From NCBI GenBank assembly GCA_013205645.1, contig JABMMH010000358.1, forward strand, positions 1-5,962: DNA of 5,962 nucleotides. Reading direction: 5' to 3'. Numbering within the stretch: position 1 is the first letter of the stretch; each line of letters opens with the position of its first letter. The DNA is from Polaromonas sp. (lineage in GTDB: Bacteria; Pseudomonadota; Gammaproteobacteria; Burkholderiales; Burkholderiaceae_C). The notes below the pieces were generated by a model. It had not been told where the DNA came from. It searched no databases and saw only the letters and a program-made list of their open reading frames with translations. A program made the translations under genes and the position numbers. Below, one piece after another: positions 1-5,962 of this stretch.

Positions 1-2289
1 CAAGAACTCGTGTTGGCCGTGGCCGCAGCCCGTCATCAACACGATGCCTGGGCCTACCAGCAGCGCATGGCGCGCTTGACGCGCTTGCTGATGGCCGAGT
101 TCGCTGCCCTCAAGCGCGAACGCGGTTGGGTCGACATGAACGACGTCGAACGCGCTGCATTGGTCATGCTGGGCGATCCGGTGTTGTCGGGCTGGGTGCA
201 AGAAAAACTCGATGCCCGCGTGCGCCATTTGTTGATCGATGAATTTCAAGACACCAATCCGCTGCAGTGGCAGGCGTTGCTGGCTTGGCTGGGCAGCTAC
301 ACCGGCGCCGGGCAAGCGCCCAGCGTGTTCATCGTCGGTGACCCGAAGCAAAGTATTTACCGCTTTCGGCGGGCTGAACCGCAGGTGTTTCGGGCCGCGC
401 AAGCCTTTGTGCAAAACGGTCTGGGCGGTGACCTGCTGAGTTGCGACCACACCCGGCGCAACGCGCAAGGCGTCATCAGCGCCGTCAATGCGGCCATGGC
501 GCAGGCCGTTGAAGTCGACGGCTACGATGGCTTTCGTGCGCACAGCACGGACGCCGCGCAGCTGGGCGCGGTCGGCCGCTTGCCGCCGATCTTGCGTGTC
601 AAGGCAGCTAAGTCTGAGGGTGCGGAGCCCATAGATTGGCGTGACAGCTTGACGCAGCCCCGCGAAGTCCCCGAAGAAACGCTGCGCACGCTGGAAGCGC
701 GCCAAGCCGCCGCGTGGATTGCCTCGCAACTCACGACTGCAACCCTCAAGCCCGCCGACATCATGGTGTTGTCGCGCAAACGCGCGGGCTTGTTGCCTTT
801 GCAAAATGAATTGCGTGCGCTCAACATTCCCGCCCAGATCGGCGAAAAAACCGCCTTGATTGACTGCTGTGAAGTGCAAGACATCGTGGCGCTGCTGGAT
901 GCGCTGGTGTCGCCGCAACACGATTTGTCGCTGGCGCGGGCGTTGCGTTCGCCGCTGTTTGGCGTCGATGACACGGCGTTGGTCCAGCTCGCTTTGGCGC
1001 AGCGCAGGCTGAGCCAGCCGTGGTACCAACTGCTGCAGGGCGATACCACGAGTCCGCTGGCAGAACTGCAAACCGGCGAGGCTCAAAGCTTGGCCGGTGT
1101 CGCGCTGCAATTGGCGCGCTGGAAAAATTGGCTCGACACGCTGCCGCCGCACGACGCGCTGCAATCCATCTACGACGACGGTGATGTGTTGGCGCGCTTT
1201 GCCGCTGCCGCGCCTGATGCGCAGCGCGTGGCCGTGTTGGCCAACTTGCGCGCCTTGCTGGCGGTGACTTTGCAAGTCGATGGCGGTCGCTACACCACGC
1301 CATACGCCTTGGTGCGAGCCCTCAAAGCCGGCGGCATTCAGGCTCCGGCCACCGTCAGCCAAGAGGCGGTGCGGCTCTTGACCATCCACGGCGCCAAGGG
1401 GCTGGAGGCCGAAGCCGTGTTGTTGCTCGACACCGACACGCCACCGCGTAGCGCCGACAGCATGGGCGTGCTGGTTGACTGGCCGGGCGAGTCTGCCGTG
1501 CCGCACCGCTTTGTTTTTCTGGTCAGCGAAAGCCGCCCGCCGGCTTGCTGTGCCGATGCCTTGCAAGCCGAAAAAGACGAGCGTCACCGCGAAGAACTCA
1601 ACGCCTTGTACGTGGCCCTGACGCGGGCTAAGACAACGCTGGCGATGTCGTCGATTGAGCCGTACCGTGCTGCCCCTGGCAGCTGGTGGCTTCGGCTGCA
1701 CGCGTTGGCGGCAGAGTGGCCGCAGCCGACCCCGACGGCTGTGGCGACTGAGCTCAGCGCCGTGTCAGTGATTGATTTCCCCGAGTTGCCGCCCGCGCCT
1801 TTGCTGCCTGTTGCCATTGCCAAACCAGCGACTGATTCGGCGGCGTCGCGTACCGGTCAGGCCATGCATCGCTTGCTCGAATGGGGGGCTATGTCTGAAC
1901 AACATGTGCGGGCCATCACGCGCGAGTTTCGCTTGGATGTGGCGCAAGCCCAAGCGGCCTTGGCCGGTGCCCAAGCGGTCTTGGCTGGCGCTGGTGCGTG
2001 GGCTTGGATGCCAGCGGTCGTCAACTGGCAGGGCAACGAGGTCGAGCTGGCTTATGCGGGCCAAAGCCTGCGCTTAGACCGATTGGTGCGGCGAAAAGAT
2101 GCGGGGCACGAAGGCCATTGGTGGGTGCTGGACTACAAGTCAAACGCCGCGCCGCAAGACCTGCCAGAACTGCGCGCGCAAATGCAGACCTACTGCGCTG
2201 CGGTGCAGGCGGTTTACCCCGGGCAAACCGTCAAGGCGGCCTTTTTGACGGCGCAGGGGAAGTTGCTTGAAGTGGATTGGGAACGCTAG
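1..2289 (+). CDS. UvrD/Rep-family helicase with C-terminal PD-(D/E)XK nuclease domain (AddA/RecB-like), 5'-partial
   Basis: ATP-dependent helicase-nuclease of the AddA/RecB type, which processes DNA double-strand ends for recombination. The frame is open to base 1, so the gene starts upstream; the GTG at 10 is probably internal. Numbering residues from that GTG, the visible superfamily 1 motifs are the Walker B box DEFQDT (77-82), motif III GDPKQSIYRFR (110-120), motif V TIHGAKGLE (458-466) and motif VI YVALTRAK (534-541). A RecB-type nuclease domain follows: GQAMHRLLE (616-624, with H620), an Asp in LRLDRL (D690), the DYKSN core (D708, K710) and QMQTY (724-728). All nuclease residues are present, so this end should be active. 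Missing from the window are Walker A, motif Ia and probably several hundred N-terminal residues, since AddA proteins usually exceed 1,000. AddA is favoured over RecB from motif style; a neighbouring AddB-like nuclease would be expected upstream but cannot be seen. Confidence 0.93.
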   Translation, partial: QELVLAVAAARHQHDAWAYQQRMARLTRLLMAEFAALKRERGWVDMNDVERAALVMLGDPVLSGWVQEKLDARVRHLLIDEFQDTNPLQWQALLAWLGSYTGAGQAPSVFIVGDPKQSIYRFRRAEPQVFRAAQAFVQNGLGGDLLSCDHTRRNAQGVISAVNAAMAQAVEVDGYDGFRAHSTDAAQLGAVGRLPPILRVKAAKSEGAEPIDWRDSLTQPREVPEETLRTLEARQAAAWIASQLTTATLKPADIMVLSRKRAGLLPLQNELRALNIPAQIGEKTALIDCCEVQDIVALLDALVSPQHDLSLARALRSPLFGVDDTALVQLALAQRRLSQPWYQLLQGDTTSPLAELQTGEAQSLAGVALQLARWKNWLDTLPPHDALQSIYDDGDVLARFAAAAPDAQRVAVLANLRALLAVTLQVDGGRYTTPYALVRALKAGGIQAPATVSQEAVRLLTIHGAKGLEAEAVLLLDTDTPPRSADSMGVLVDWPGESAVPHRFVFLVSESRPPACCADALQAEKDERHREELNALYVALTRAKTTLAMSSIEPYRAAPGSWWLRLHALAAEWPQPTPTAVATELSAVSVIDFPELPPAPLLPVAIAKPATDSAASRTGQAMHRLLEWGAMSEQHVRAITREFRLDVAQAQAALAGAQAVLAGAGAWAWMPAVVNWQGNEVELAYAGQSLRLDRLVRRKDAGHEGHWWVLDYKSNAAPQDLPELRAQMQTYCAAVQAVYPGQTVKAAFLTAQGKLLEVDWER

Positions 2290-2307
2290 ATTTGGAACTG
2301 TGATAAT
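2277..2307 (+). promoter_or_regulatory. Candidate extended -10 promoter for the flavoprotein gene
   Basis: GATAAT (2302-2307) is preceded by TGT (2299-2301), which fits an extended -10 (TGn-TATAAT). A poor -35 candidate, TTGGGA (2277-2282), lies 19 bases upstream, inside the end of the helicase gene. Transcription would start near 2314 and give a leader of about 70 bases containing the hairpin at 2316-2369. It is a motif match only; the flavoprotein could equally be read from the upstream helicase transcript. Confidence 0.25.
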
Positions 2308-2315
2308 GGAGGTTT

Positions 2316-2369
2316 GCCAAGGGCTGTCTGGTCGTTAACTGCCTGATTCTGATCTGATAGCTGCTTGGC
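2316..2369 (+). other. Long imperfect stem-loop between the helicase and flavoprotein genes
   Basis: Three stacked arms pair in register: GCCAAG (2316-2321) with CTTGGC (2364-2369); GCTGTC (2323-2328) with GATAGC (2356-2361), one G-U pair; and GGTC (2330-2333) with GATC (2351-2354), one G-U pair. Small internal loops separate them, and 17 bases (2334-2350) form the terminal loop. The structure ends 15 bases before the TTG start of the flavoprotein. A run of seven T (2380-2386) follows, but 10 bases after the stem, which is too far for a normal intrinsic terminator. It could be a degenerate intergenic repeat, a weak terminator of the helicase gene or a translational control structure; the sequence does not decide. 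Confidence 0.45.
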
Positions 2370-2384
2370 GCGAATGGACTTTTT

Positions 2385-3728
2385 TTGAGCAACACACCTT
2401 CCTTGTCAACCGGCACCGCTGTCCGTCGCGTGGCTGTCATTGGTGGCGGTCCTGCGGGCCTGATGGCGGCTGAAATTTTGTCGGGCGCTGGCCCTGCGCT
2501 GTCGGTGCAGGTGTTTGACGCCATGCCATCGGTCGGCCGTAAGTTTTTGCTGGCGGGCAAAGGCGGCCTCAACCTCACGCATTCCGAACCACCCGCTACG
2601 TTCAACGCGCGTTACGGTGACCGCGCCGCCTCACTCGAACCCTTGCTGGCCGAGCTCGGCGGTGCTGAGATGCGTCAGTGGGCTGAGGGCTTGGGCGTAG
2701 ACACCTTTGTCGGCAGCTCGGGCCGGGTCTTTCCAAAAGACATGAAAGCTGCACCGTTGCTGCGCAGCTGGTTGCATCGTTTGCGGGCGTCGGGTGTTCA
2801 GTTCTCGATGCGGCATCGTTGGCTCGGCTGGGCTGACAACGGTGCGCTCCGTTTTTCAACGCCATCGGGCGAGCAAATGGTGCAGGTTGATGCTGTTGTG
2901 TTGGCCCTTGGCGGTGGCAGCTGGTCCCGTTTGGGTTCGGATGGTGCCTGGGTGCCCTTGTTGGCGCAGCGCGGCATTGACGTGCAGCCCTTGCGGCCGT
3001 CCAACTGTGGTTTTGATGTGGCGGCGCGGCCGGTCGGATTGGCTGAAACGGCTGGGCCTGTTGCAAAAGAGCCTTCAATCTCAGGTTGGTCGCCGTATTT
3101 CGTCAGCCGTTTTGCGGGGCAGCCGTTCAAGTCGGTGGCGATTAATCTCACTGATTCGCTGGGCCAAGAGTTCAGCCGCCGCGGTGAGTTTGTGGCCACG
3201 GCGACGGGTGTTGAAGGCAGTTTGGTTTACGCCGCATCAAGCTTTCTGCGCGATGACATTGAGCGCACGGGCAGCGCCACTTTCACGCTGGATTTGCGGC
3301 CTGACAAGTCGGCTCAGCAGGTGCTGGCAGAGGTTCGACACCCGCGTGGTTCGCGTTCGCTGTCGAGCCATCTGAAAAGCCGTTTGGGTCTGGAGGGTAT
3401 CAAGGCCGCCATTCTTCATGAGTTGCTGGACAAAGACGCCATGGCCAACCCCATCAAGTTAGCCGCCGCCATCAAGGCGCTGCCGATCACGGTGGTGCGG
3501 ACACGGCCAATCGACGAAGCCATTAGCAGCGCGGGCGGTGTGTCTTTTGACGCCGTGGACGCAGATCTGAAAATCAAAGCCAGTCAGCCAGTTGGAGGCG
3601 CCATTTTTTGTGCCGGTGAAATGCTCGACTGGGAAGCCCCCACCGGCGGCTACTTGATGACCGCCTGCTTTGCCAGCGGTCGCAAGGCCGGGCAAGGCGT
3701 ATTACGACACTTCGGGATCACATCATGA
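2385..3728 (+). CDS. TIGR03862-type / HI0933 (YhiN)-like FAD-dependent flavoprotein, TTG start
   Basis: Predicted cytosolic FAD-binding oxidoreductase of the HI0933/YhiN superfamily; no precise substrate is known for this group. The Rossmann dinucleotide-binding motif GGGPAG is at residues 20-25 after the strand VAVI. GRKFLLAGKGGLNLTHSE (51-68) is the family signature after the second strand, LALGGGS (173-179) is the second FAD-contacting segment, and AGEMLDWEAPTGGY (410-423) is the C-terminal FAD-binding signature typical of TIGR03862. At 447 residues it is somewhat longer than the roughly 400 usual for the family; about 14 residues precede the first strand. The frame has a stop at 2358-2360, and TTG 2385 is the first usable start, with only a weak GGA (2376-2378) as ribosome-binding core. 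TTG 2403 is an alternative. GTG 2430 falls inside the first strand and is unlikely. The stop overlaps the next gene by 4 bases. Confidence 0.9.
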   Translation: MSNTPSLSTGTAVRRVAVIGGGPAGLMAAEILSGAGPALSVQVFDAMPSVGRKFLLAGKGGLNLTHSEPPATFNARYGDRAASLEPLLAELGGAEMRQWAEGLGVDTFVGSSGRVFPKDMKAAPLLRSWLHRLRASGVQFSMRHRWLGWADNGALRFSTPSGEQMVQVDAVVLALGGGSWSRLGSDGAWVPLLAQRGIDVQPLRPSNCGFDVAARPVGLAETAGPVAKEPSISGWSPYFVSRFAGQPFKSVAINLTDSLGQEFSRRGEFVATATGVEGSLVYAASSFLRDDIERTGSATFTLDLRPDKSAQQVLAEVRHPRGSRSLSSHLKSRLGLEGIKAAILHELLDKDAMANPIKLAAAIKALPITVVRTRPIDEAISSAGGVSFDAVDADLKIKASQPVGGAIFCAGEMLDWEAPTGGYLMTACFASGRKAGQGVLRHFGITS

Positions 3729-4021
3729 TTGTTCGCTTTCACATTGACCAGTTTGAAAAAGGCAGCTTCGATTACCGCGTCACGCACGAGGGAGAAGACC
3801 TGTACGCCGACGCCGGTCTGTCGAGCATTGAAGAGTGCATCAATGCCGCAGTCGACGGTCTAGGCCAAGACGCGCTGGGCGCGGAAATCGCCTACAAAAA
3901 CGTCATCAGCGGCACCTACCCGCTTGCCTCATTGGCCCTGATGTCTGCGCAAATTGCCGACCATGCGGAGAACTCGACGGCGGCGATTGAAGAGTTGTTG
4001 CGTCAGCCCTTGGGGGATTAG
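3725..4021 (+). CDS. Small acidic hypothetical protein, translationally coupled to the flavoprotein
   Basis: I do not recognise this 98-residue protein. Its ATG overlaps the TGA of the flavoprotein (ATGA, 3725-3728), the classic arrangement for translational coupling. A weak GGGA (3714-3717) lies 7 bases before the start. The sequence begins with a likely beta strand (IVRFHID, 2-8), then a second (FDYRVTHEGEDLYADA, 15-30), then helix-like stretches around 33-46 and 66-95. It is rich in Asp and Glu and has a single Cys (C38). No signal peptide or membrane segment is visible, so it is probably soluble and cytosolic. Base composition and codon use match the neighbours. The ATGA junction, a full-length open frame and normal codon use support a real gene. 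A role linked to the flavoprotein is inference from the overlap alone. Confidence 0.78.
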   Translation: MIVRFHIDQFEKGSFDYRVTHEGEDLYADAGLSSIEECINAAVDGLGQDALGAEIAYKNVISGTYPLASLALMSAQIADHAENSTAAIEELLRQPLGD

Positions 4022-4034
4022 TTGGCGCTGATTT

Positions 4035-4055
4035 CATCGGATGAATTCACCGATG
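4035..4055. repeat. 21-base near-perfect palindrome downstream of the 98-residue gene
   Basis: CATCGG (4035-4040) and CCGATG (4050-4055) are exact reverse complements, and the bases between contain the palindrome TGAATTCA (4042-4049). The whole is a 20-base palindrome interrupted by one extra A at 4041. It begins 14 bases after the stop at 4021. As RNA it would form a short hairpin with an AATT loop, but no T run follows, so it is not a canonical intrinsic terminator. It could be an operator-like site or a stabilising 3' hairpin. Confidence 0.5.
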
Positions 4056-4091
4056 GAGTCTCTGCGCAACCATTTGCAGGACATTACGTCC

Positions 4092-4148
4092 ACTAAAACC
4101 ATAAATTATTTATCGTTCATTTATTTTAAGAATACTTTTTTTATTCAT
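4092..4148. promoter_or_regulatory. AT-rich island upstream of the solute-binding protein gene
   Basis: Only 9 of these 57 bases are G or C, in an otherwise GC-rich window. It contains a 13-base dyad ATAAAT-T-ATTTAT (4101-4113), a further ATTTAT (4119-4124) and a run of seven T (4136-4142). No GC-rich stem precedes the T run, so it is not read as a terminator. Position and composition fit a regulatory region: an upstream promoter element or a site for a nucleoid-associated or regulatory protein. No particular binding protein can be named. Confidence 0.45.
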
Positions 4149-4169
4149 GTCGGTTGGTCACACTCTGAG

Positions 4170-4196
4170 TTGAGGCCTTTGGCGGTTCTTTATAAG
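4170..4196 (+). promoter_or_regulatory. Weak sigma-70-like promoter candidate for the Bug gene
   Basis: TTGAGG (4170-4175) and TATAAG (4191-4196) resemble -35 and -10 boxes, but the spacer is 15 bases, shorter than the preferred 17. It sits between the AT-rich island and the ribosome-binding site and would give a leader of about 30 bases before ATG 4234. Some promoter is expected here because the preceding gene ends 212 bases earlier. This exact assignment is tentative. Confidence 0.25.
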
Positions 4197-4219
4197 CTGT
4201 CAAAGAGACTTCCCAATAA

Positions 4220-4226
4220 AAGGAGA
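4220..4226 (+). promoter_or_regulatory. Strong ribosome-binding site of the Bug gene
   Basis: AAGGAGA (4220-4226) is a near-consensus Shine-Dalgarno sequence, with AGGAG ending 8 bases before ATG 4234. It fixes the start of the solute-binding protein and argues against the overlapping out-of-frame reading frame from 4041. Confidence 0.85.
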
Positions 4227-4233
4227 CATCAAC

Positions 4234-5232
4234 ATGATTATTTCTGTACCGCGCACGTCGCGCCGTTTGGCATTGCGCAGCAGTGTGCTGCTGGCACTTG
4301 GTTTGTACGTTTCCGCAGCCATGGCCGCCTATCCGGACAAGCCGATCCGGATGGTGATTCCTTACCCGCCGGGTGGTGCTACTGACATCATCGGGCGCAT
4401 CGTGGCGCTCAAATTGGGCGAGGCGCTGGGGCAGCAGGTGGTGGTCGACAACCGCGGCGGCGCCGGTGGCAATATCGGCGCCGAGGCGGTGGCTAAAGCC
4501 AGCCCTGACGGCTACACCTTGTTGATGGGGGCCTTGACGTCGCACTCCACGATTGCCACCCTTGAAAAGGGGCGACTGCGTTACGACTTGATCAAAGATT
4601 TTTCCCCCGTCATGGTGGTGGGTTCGGTGCCGCTGGTGGTCGTGGTGAACCCGACACTGCCGGTCAAAACCTTTCAGGAGTTGGTGGCCTATGGCAAAGC
4701 CAACCCGAACAAGCTGAACTTCGCATCCTCTGGCCCGGGCGCACCGCAGCGCTTGGCGGCCGAGATCATGATCGACGTCACCGGCGTCAAAATGGTCCAC
4801 ATCCCCTACAAAGGCAGCGGCCCCGCCATGGTCGATTTGGTCGGCGGTCAGGTCAATATGATGGTTGAGACGGTGCCTGCTGCCCTTGGCTTCATCAAGT
4901 CTGGGCAACTTCGCGCTCTGGCCGTCACAACGCCAAATCGCATCTCAATGCTGGCCGACATTCCGACGACCGCTGAAGTGGGTCAGCCAGCGATTGAGAT
5001 CAGCTCCATGTTTGGCGTCTTGGCACCAGCGGGCACGCCGCCCGCGATCGTGGCGCAATTGAACGCGGCCTTGGCCAAGATGGTGGTGTCGCCAGAATCC
5101 AAAGAACTGCTGCTCAAGCAGGGCGTGTTTGCGGCCAGCCCAAGCTCGCCGGCCCAGTCGGCAGAGCGTATCCTTGCCGAGGTCACACGTTGGGGAAATT
5201 TGATCCAGAAAGCTGGCATCAAATCTGAATGA
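4234..5232 (+). CDS. Bug/TctC-family periplasmic solute-binding protein (tripartite tricarboxylate transporter type)
   Basis: Predicted periplasmic receptor of the Bug (TctC) family, which binds small carboxylates and related ligands for tripartite tricarboxylate transporters. The 332 residues are the usual length. The export signal has basic residues (R7-R15), a hydrophobic core (17-29) and an AMA/AY cleavage site after A31. The SRRLAL segment (9-14) also loosely resembles a twin-arginine motif. The mature protein opens with the family signature: YPDKPIR (33-39), then IPYPPGGATD (42-51), where the PPGG loop and D51 belong to the ligand-contact region. DNRGGAGGNIGAE, SPDGYTLLMG, HIPYKGSGPAM and PTTAEVG follow in the family's usual order. 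The ligand cannot be read from sequence. No membrane TctA or TctB genes are seen; orphan Bug genes are common in Burkholderiales. The dehydratase 64 bases downstream on the same strand suggests a sugar-acid or hydroxy-acid substrate (inference). Confidence 0.95.
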   Translation: MIISVPRTSRRLALRSSVLLALGLYVSAAMAAYPDKPIRMVIPYPPGGATDIIGRIVALKLGEALGQQVVVDNRGGAGGNIGAEAVAKASPDGYTLLMGALTSHSTIATLEKGRLRYDLIKDFSPVMVVGSVPLVVVVNPTLPVKTFQELVAYGKANPNKLNFASSGPGAPQRLAAEIMIDVTGVKMVHIPYKGSGPAMVDLVGGQVNMMVETVPAALGFIKSGQLRALAVTTPNRISMLADIPTTAEVGQPAIEISSMFGVLAPAGTPPAIVAQLNAALAKMVVSPESKELLLKQGVFAASPSSPAQSAERILAEVTRWGNLIQKAGIKSE

Positions 5233-5296
5233 ACCCTCGTCTTTGACGCGCCATCCTGTTTCGTTGCCACCGCCACTGTTAAAGCCAAGAGTCCCC

Positions 5297-5962
5297 ATGA
5301 CAAGTAACCCGCCTTCAACCGATTCATCCCACAACGCTGACGCCCCTGAGCCGACAGGCATGCGCAAAGGTTTGACCAGCTATGGTGACGCTGGCTTCTC
5401 GCTGTTCTTGCGAAAAGCCTTCATCAAAGGCGCCGGCTTCACAGACAAGGCGCTGGATCGACCGGTCATCGGCATTGCCAACACTGGCAGCGCTTACAAC
5501 CCCTGCCATGGCAACGTCACGCAGCTGATTGAAGCGGTCAAGCGCGGCGTCATGTTGGCGGGCGGTTTGCCGATGGATTTCCCGACCATCTCTGTGCACG
5601 AGAGCTTCGCCGCGCCGACCAGCATGTATTTGCGCAACCTCATGTCGATGGACACCGAAGAAATGATTCGCGCCCAGCCGATGGACGCCGTGGTCTTGAT
5701 CGGTGGTTGCGATAAGACCGTGCCAGCGCAATTGATGGGTGCTGCGTCGGCCGGTATTCCGGCGATTCAGCTGATCACTGGATCGATGTTGACCGGTTCC
5801 CACCGCGGCGAGCGTGTTGGTGCCTGCACCGACTGCCGGCGTTATTGGGGTAAGTTTCGCGCGGGTGAGATTGATGCGGAAGAAACAGCGGCGGTCAACA
5901 ACCAGCTGGTCGCCAGCGTCGGCACTTGCTCGGTGATGGGCACCGCCCGCACGATGGCCTGC
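5297..5962 (+). CDS. IlvD/Edd-family dehydratase (dihydroxy-acid or sugar-acid dehydratase), 3'-partial
   Basis: The first 222 residues of an iron-sulphur dehydratase that removes water from 2,3-dihydroxy acids (IlvD) or aldonates to give 2-keto acids. The frame runs open to the window end; full proteins are about 570-600 residues. Three cluster-ligand cysteines are visible: C70 in NPCHGN, C138 in GGCDKT and C211 in GTCSVMGTA. Their spacings (68 and 73) equal those I recall for the [2Fe-2S] cysteines of Rhizobium L-arabinonate dehydratase, and E102, D139 and K140 fall at its magnesium-site positions. GACTDC (175-180) adds two more cysteines. The sequence style suggests the sugar-acid branch rather than housekeeping IlvD, so no symbol is given. 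ATG 5297 has a weak AAGAG (5287-5291). ATG 5360 (M22) would remove a Ser/Pro/Asp-rich tail and begin MRKGLTSYGD. It is probably in one operon with the Bug gene. Confidence 0.92.
   Translation, partial: MTSNPPSTDSSHNADAPEPTGMRKGLTSYGDAGFSLFLRKAFIKGAGFTDKALDRPVIGIANTGSAYNPCHGNVTQLIEAVKRGVMLAGGLPMDFPTISVHESFAAPTSMYLRNLMSMDTEEMIRAQPMDAVVLIGGCDKTVPAQLMGAASAGIPAIQLITGSMLTGSHRGERVGACTDCRRYWGKFRAGEIDAEETAAVNNQLVASVGTCSVMGTARTMAC

Noticed and set aside
522..1303. Overlapping minus-strand reading frames (522-1049 and 821-1303) opposite the helicase
   Set aside because: Both are antisense to conserved helicase sequence, have compositions biased to Ala, Arg and Ser, and show no recognisable motif.
2380..2386. 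The T7 run plus hairpin 2316-2369 as a standard intrinsic terminator of the helicase gene
   Set aside because: The T run begins 10 bases after the stem and overlaps the start codon of the next gene, and the stem has internal loops and G-U pairs, so a canonical terminator cannot be claimed.
4079..4091. A small hairpin GGAC-ATTAC-GTCC in the gap
   Set aside because: Four base pairs with no extension are expected by chance and have no supporting context.
4136..4142. The T7 run as an intrinsic terminator of the flavoprotein and small-protein operon
   Set aside because: There is no GC-rich stem directly before it, only AT-rich sequence; the palindrome at 4035-4055 is 80 bases away.
4178..4196. 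A sigma-54-type promoter suggested by TTTGGC before TATAAG
   Set aside because: The required GC at the -12 position is absent at the correct spacing from the GG.
4041..4385. A 114-codon + strand reading frame across the gap and the start of the Bug gene
   Set aside because: It has no good ribosome-binding site, passes through the AT-rich island and the Shine-Dalgarno of the Bug gene, and overlaps the clearly real signal-peptide coding region in another frame.
4141..4908. A 255-codon minus-strand reading frame opposite the Bug gene
   Set aside because: It is antisense to a strongly supported gene, the translation is full of His, Arg, Gln and Asp runs typical of a shadow frame, and it shows no family motif.
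5324..5803. A 159-codon minus-strand reading frame opposite the dehydratase
   Set aside because: It is the complement of conserved IlvD/Edd coding sequence, including the GGCDKT box; the + strand frame explains this DNA fully.

Overview
The window looks like ordinary chromosomal DNA from a GC-rich betaproteobacterium, most likely of the Comamonadaceae/Burkholderiales. The grounds are the AddA-type helicase-nuclease, the TIGR03862-type flavoprotein, and a Bug/TctC solute-binding protein beside an IlvD/Edd dehydratase, a pairing common in that order. The family assignment is inference. All recognisable genes are on the + strand; every sizeable minus-strand reading frame is a shadow of one of them.

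Layout: (1) positions 1-2289 hold the C-terminal two thirds of a UvrD/Rep-type helicase with a PD-(D/E)XK nuclease domain (AddA/RecB-like); the N-terminus, including the Walker A motif, lies before the window. (2) A 95-base gap contains a long imperfect hairpin (2316-2369) and a weak promoter candidate. (3) Positions 2385-3728 encode an FAD-binding HI0933/YhiN-like flavoprotein that appears to start at TTG, inside a run of seven T. (4) Its stop overlaps by 4 bases (ATGA) the start of a 98-residue acidic protein of unknown function (3725-4021). (5) A 212-base gap contains a 21-base near-perfect palindrome, a very AT-rich island and a ribosome-binding site. (6) Positions 4234-5232 encode a periplasmic Bug/TctC-family solute-binding protein. 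(7) After 64 bases an IlvD/Edd-family dehydratase begins (5297) and runs off the end of the window.

There are probably three transcription blocks: the tail of a DNA-repair (double-strand break processing) gene; a flavoprotein plus small protein, translationally coupled; and a catabolic operon in which the Bug protein captures an organic or sugar acid that the dehydratase, or other genes downstream, would process. I see no tRNA, rRNA, CRISPR array, insertion sequence or phage gene. I found no convincing new biological system. The most worthwhile leads are the uncharacterised coupled 98-residue protein, the hairpin/T7/TTG arrangement before the flavoprotein, and the substrate of the Bug-dehydratase pair.
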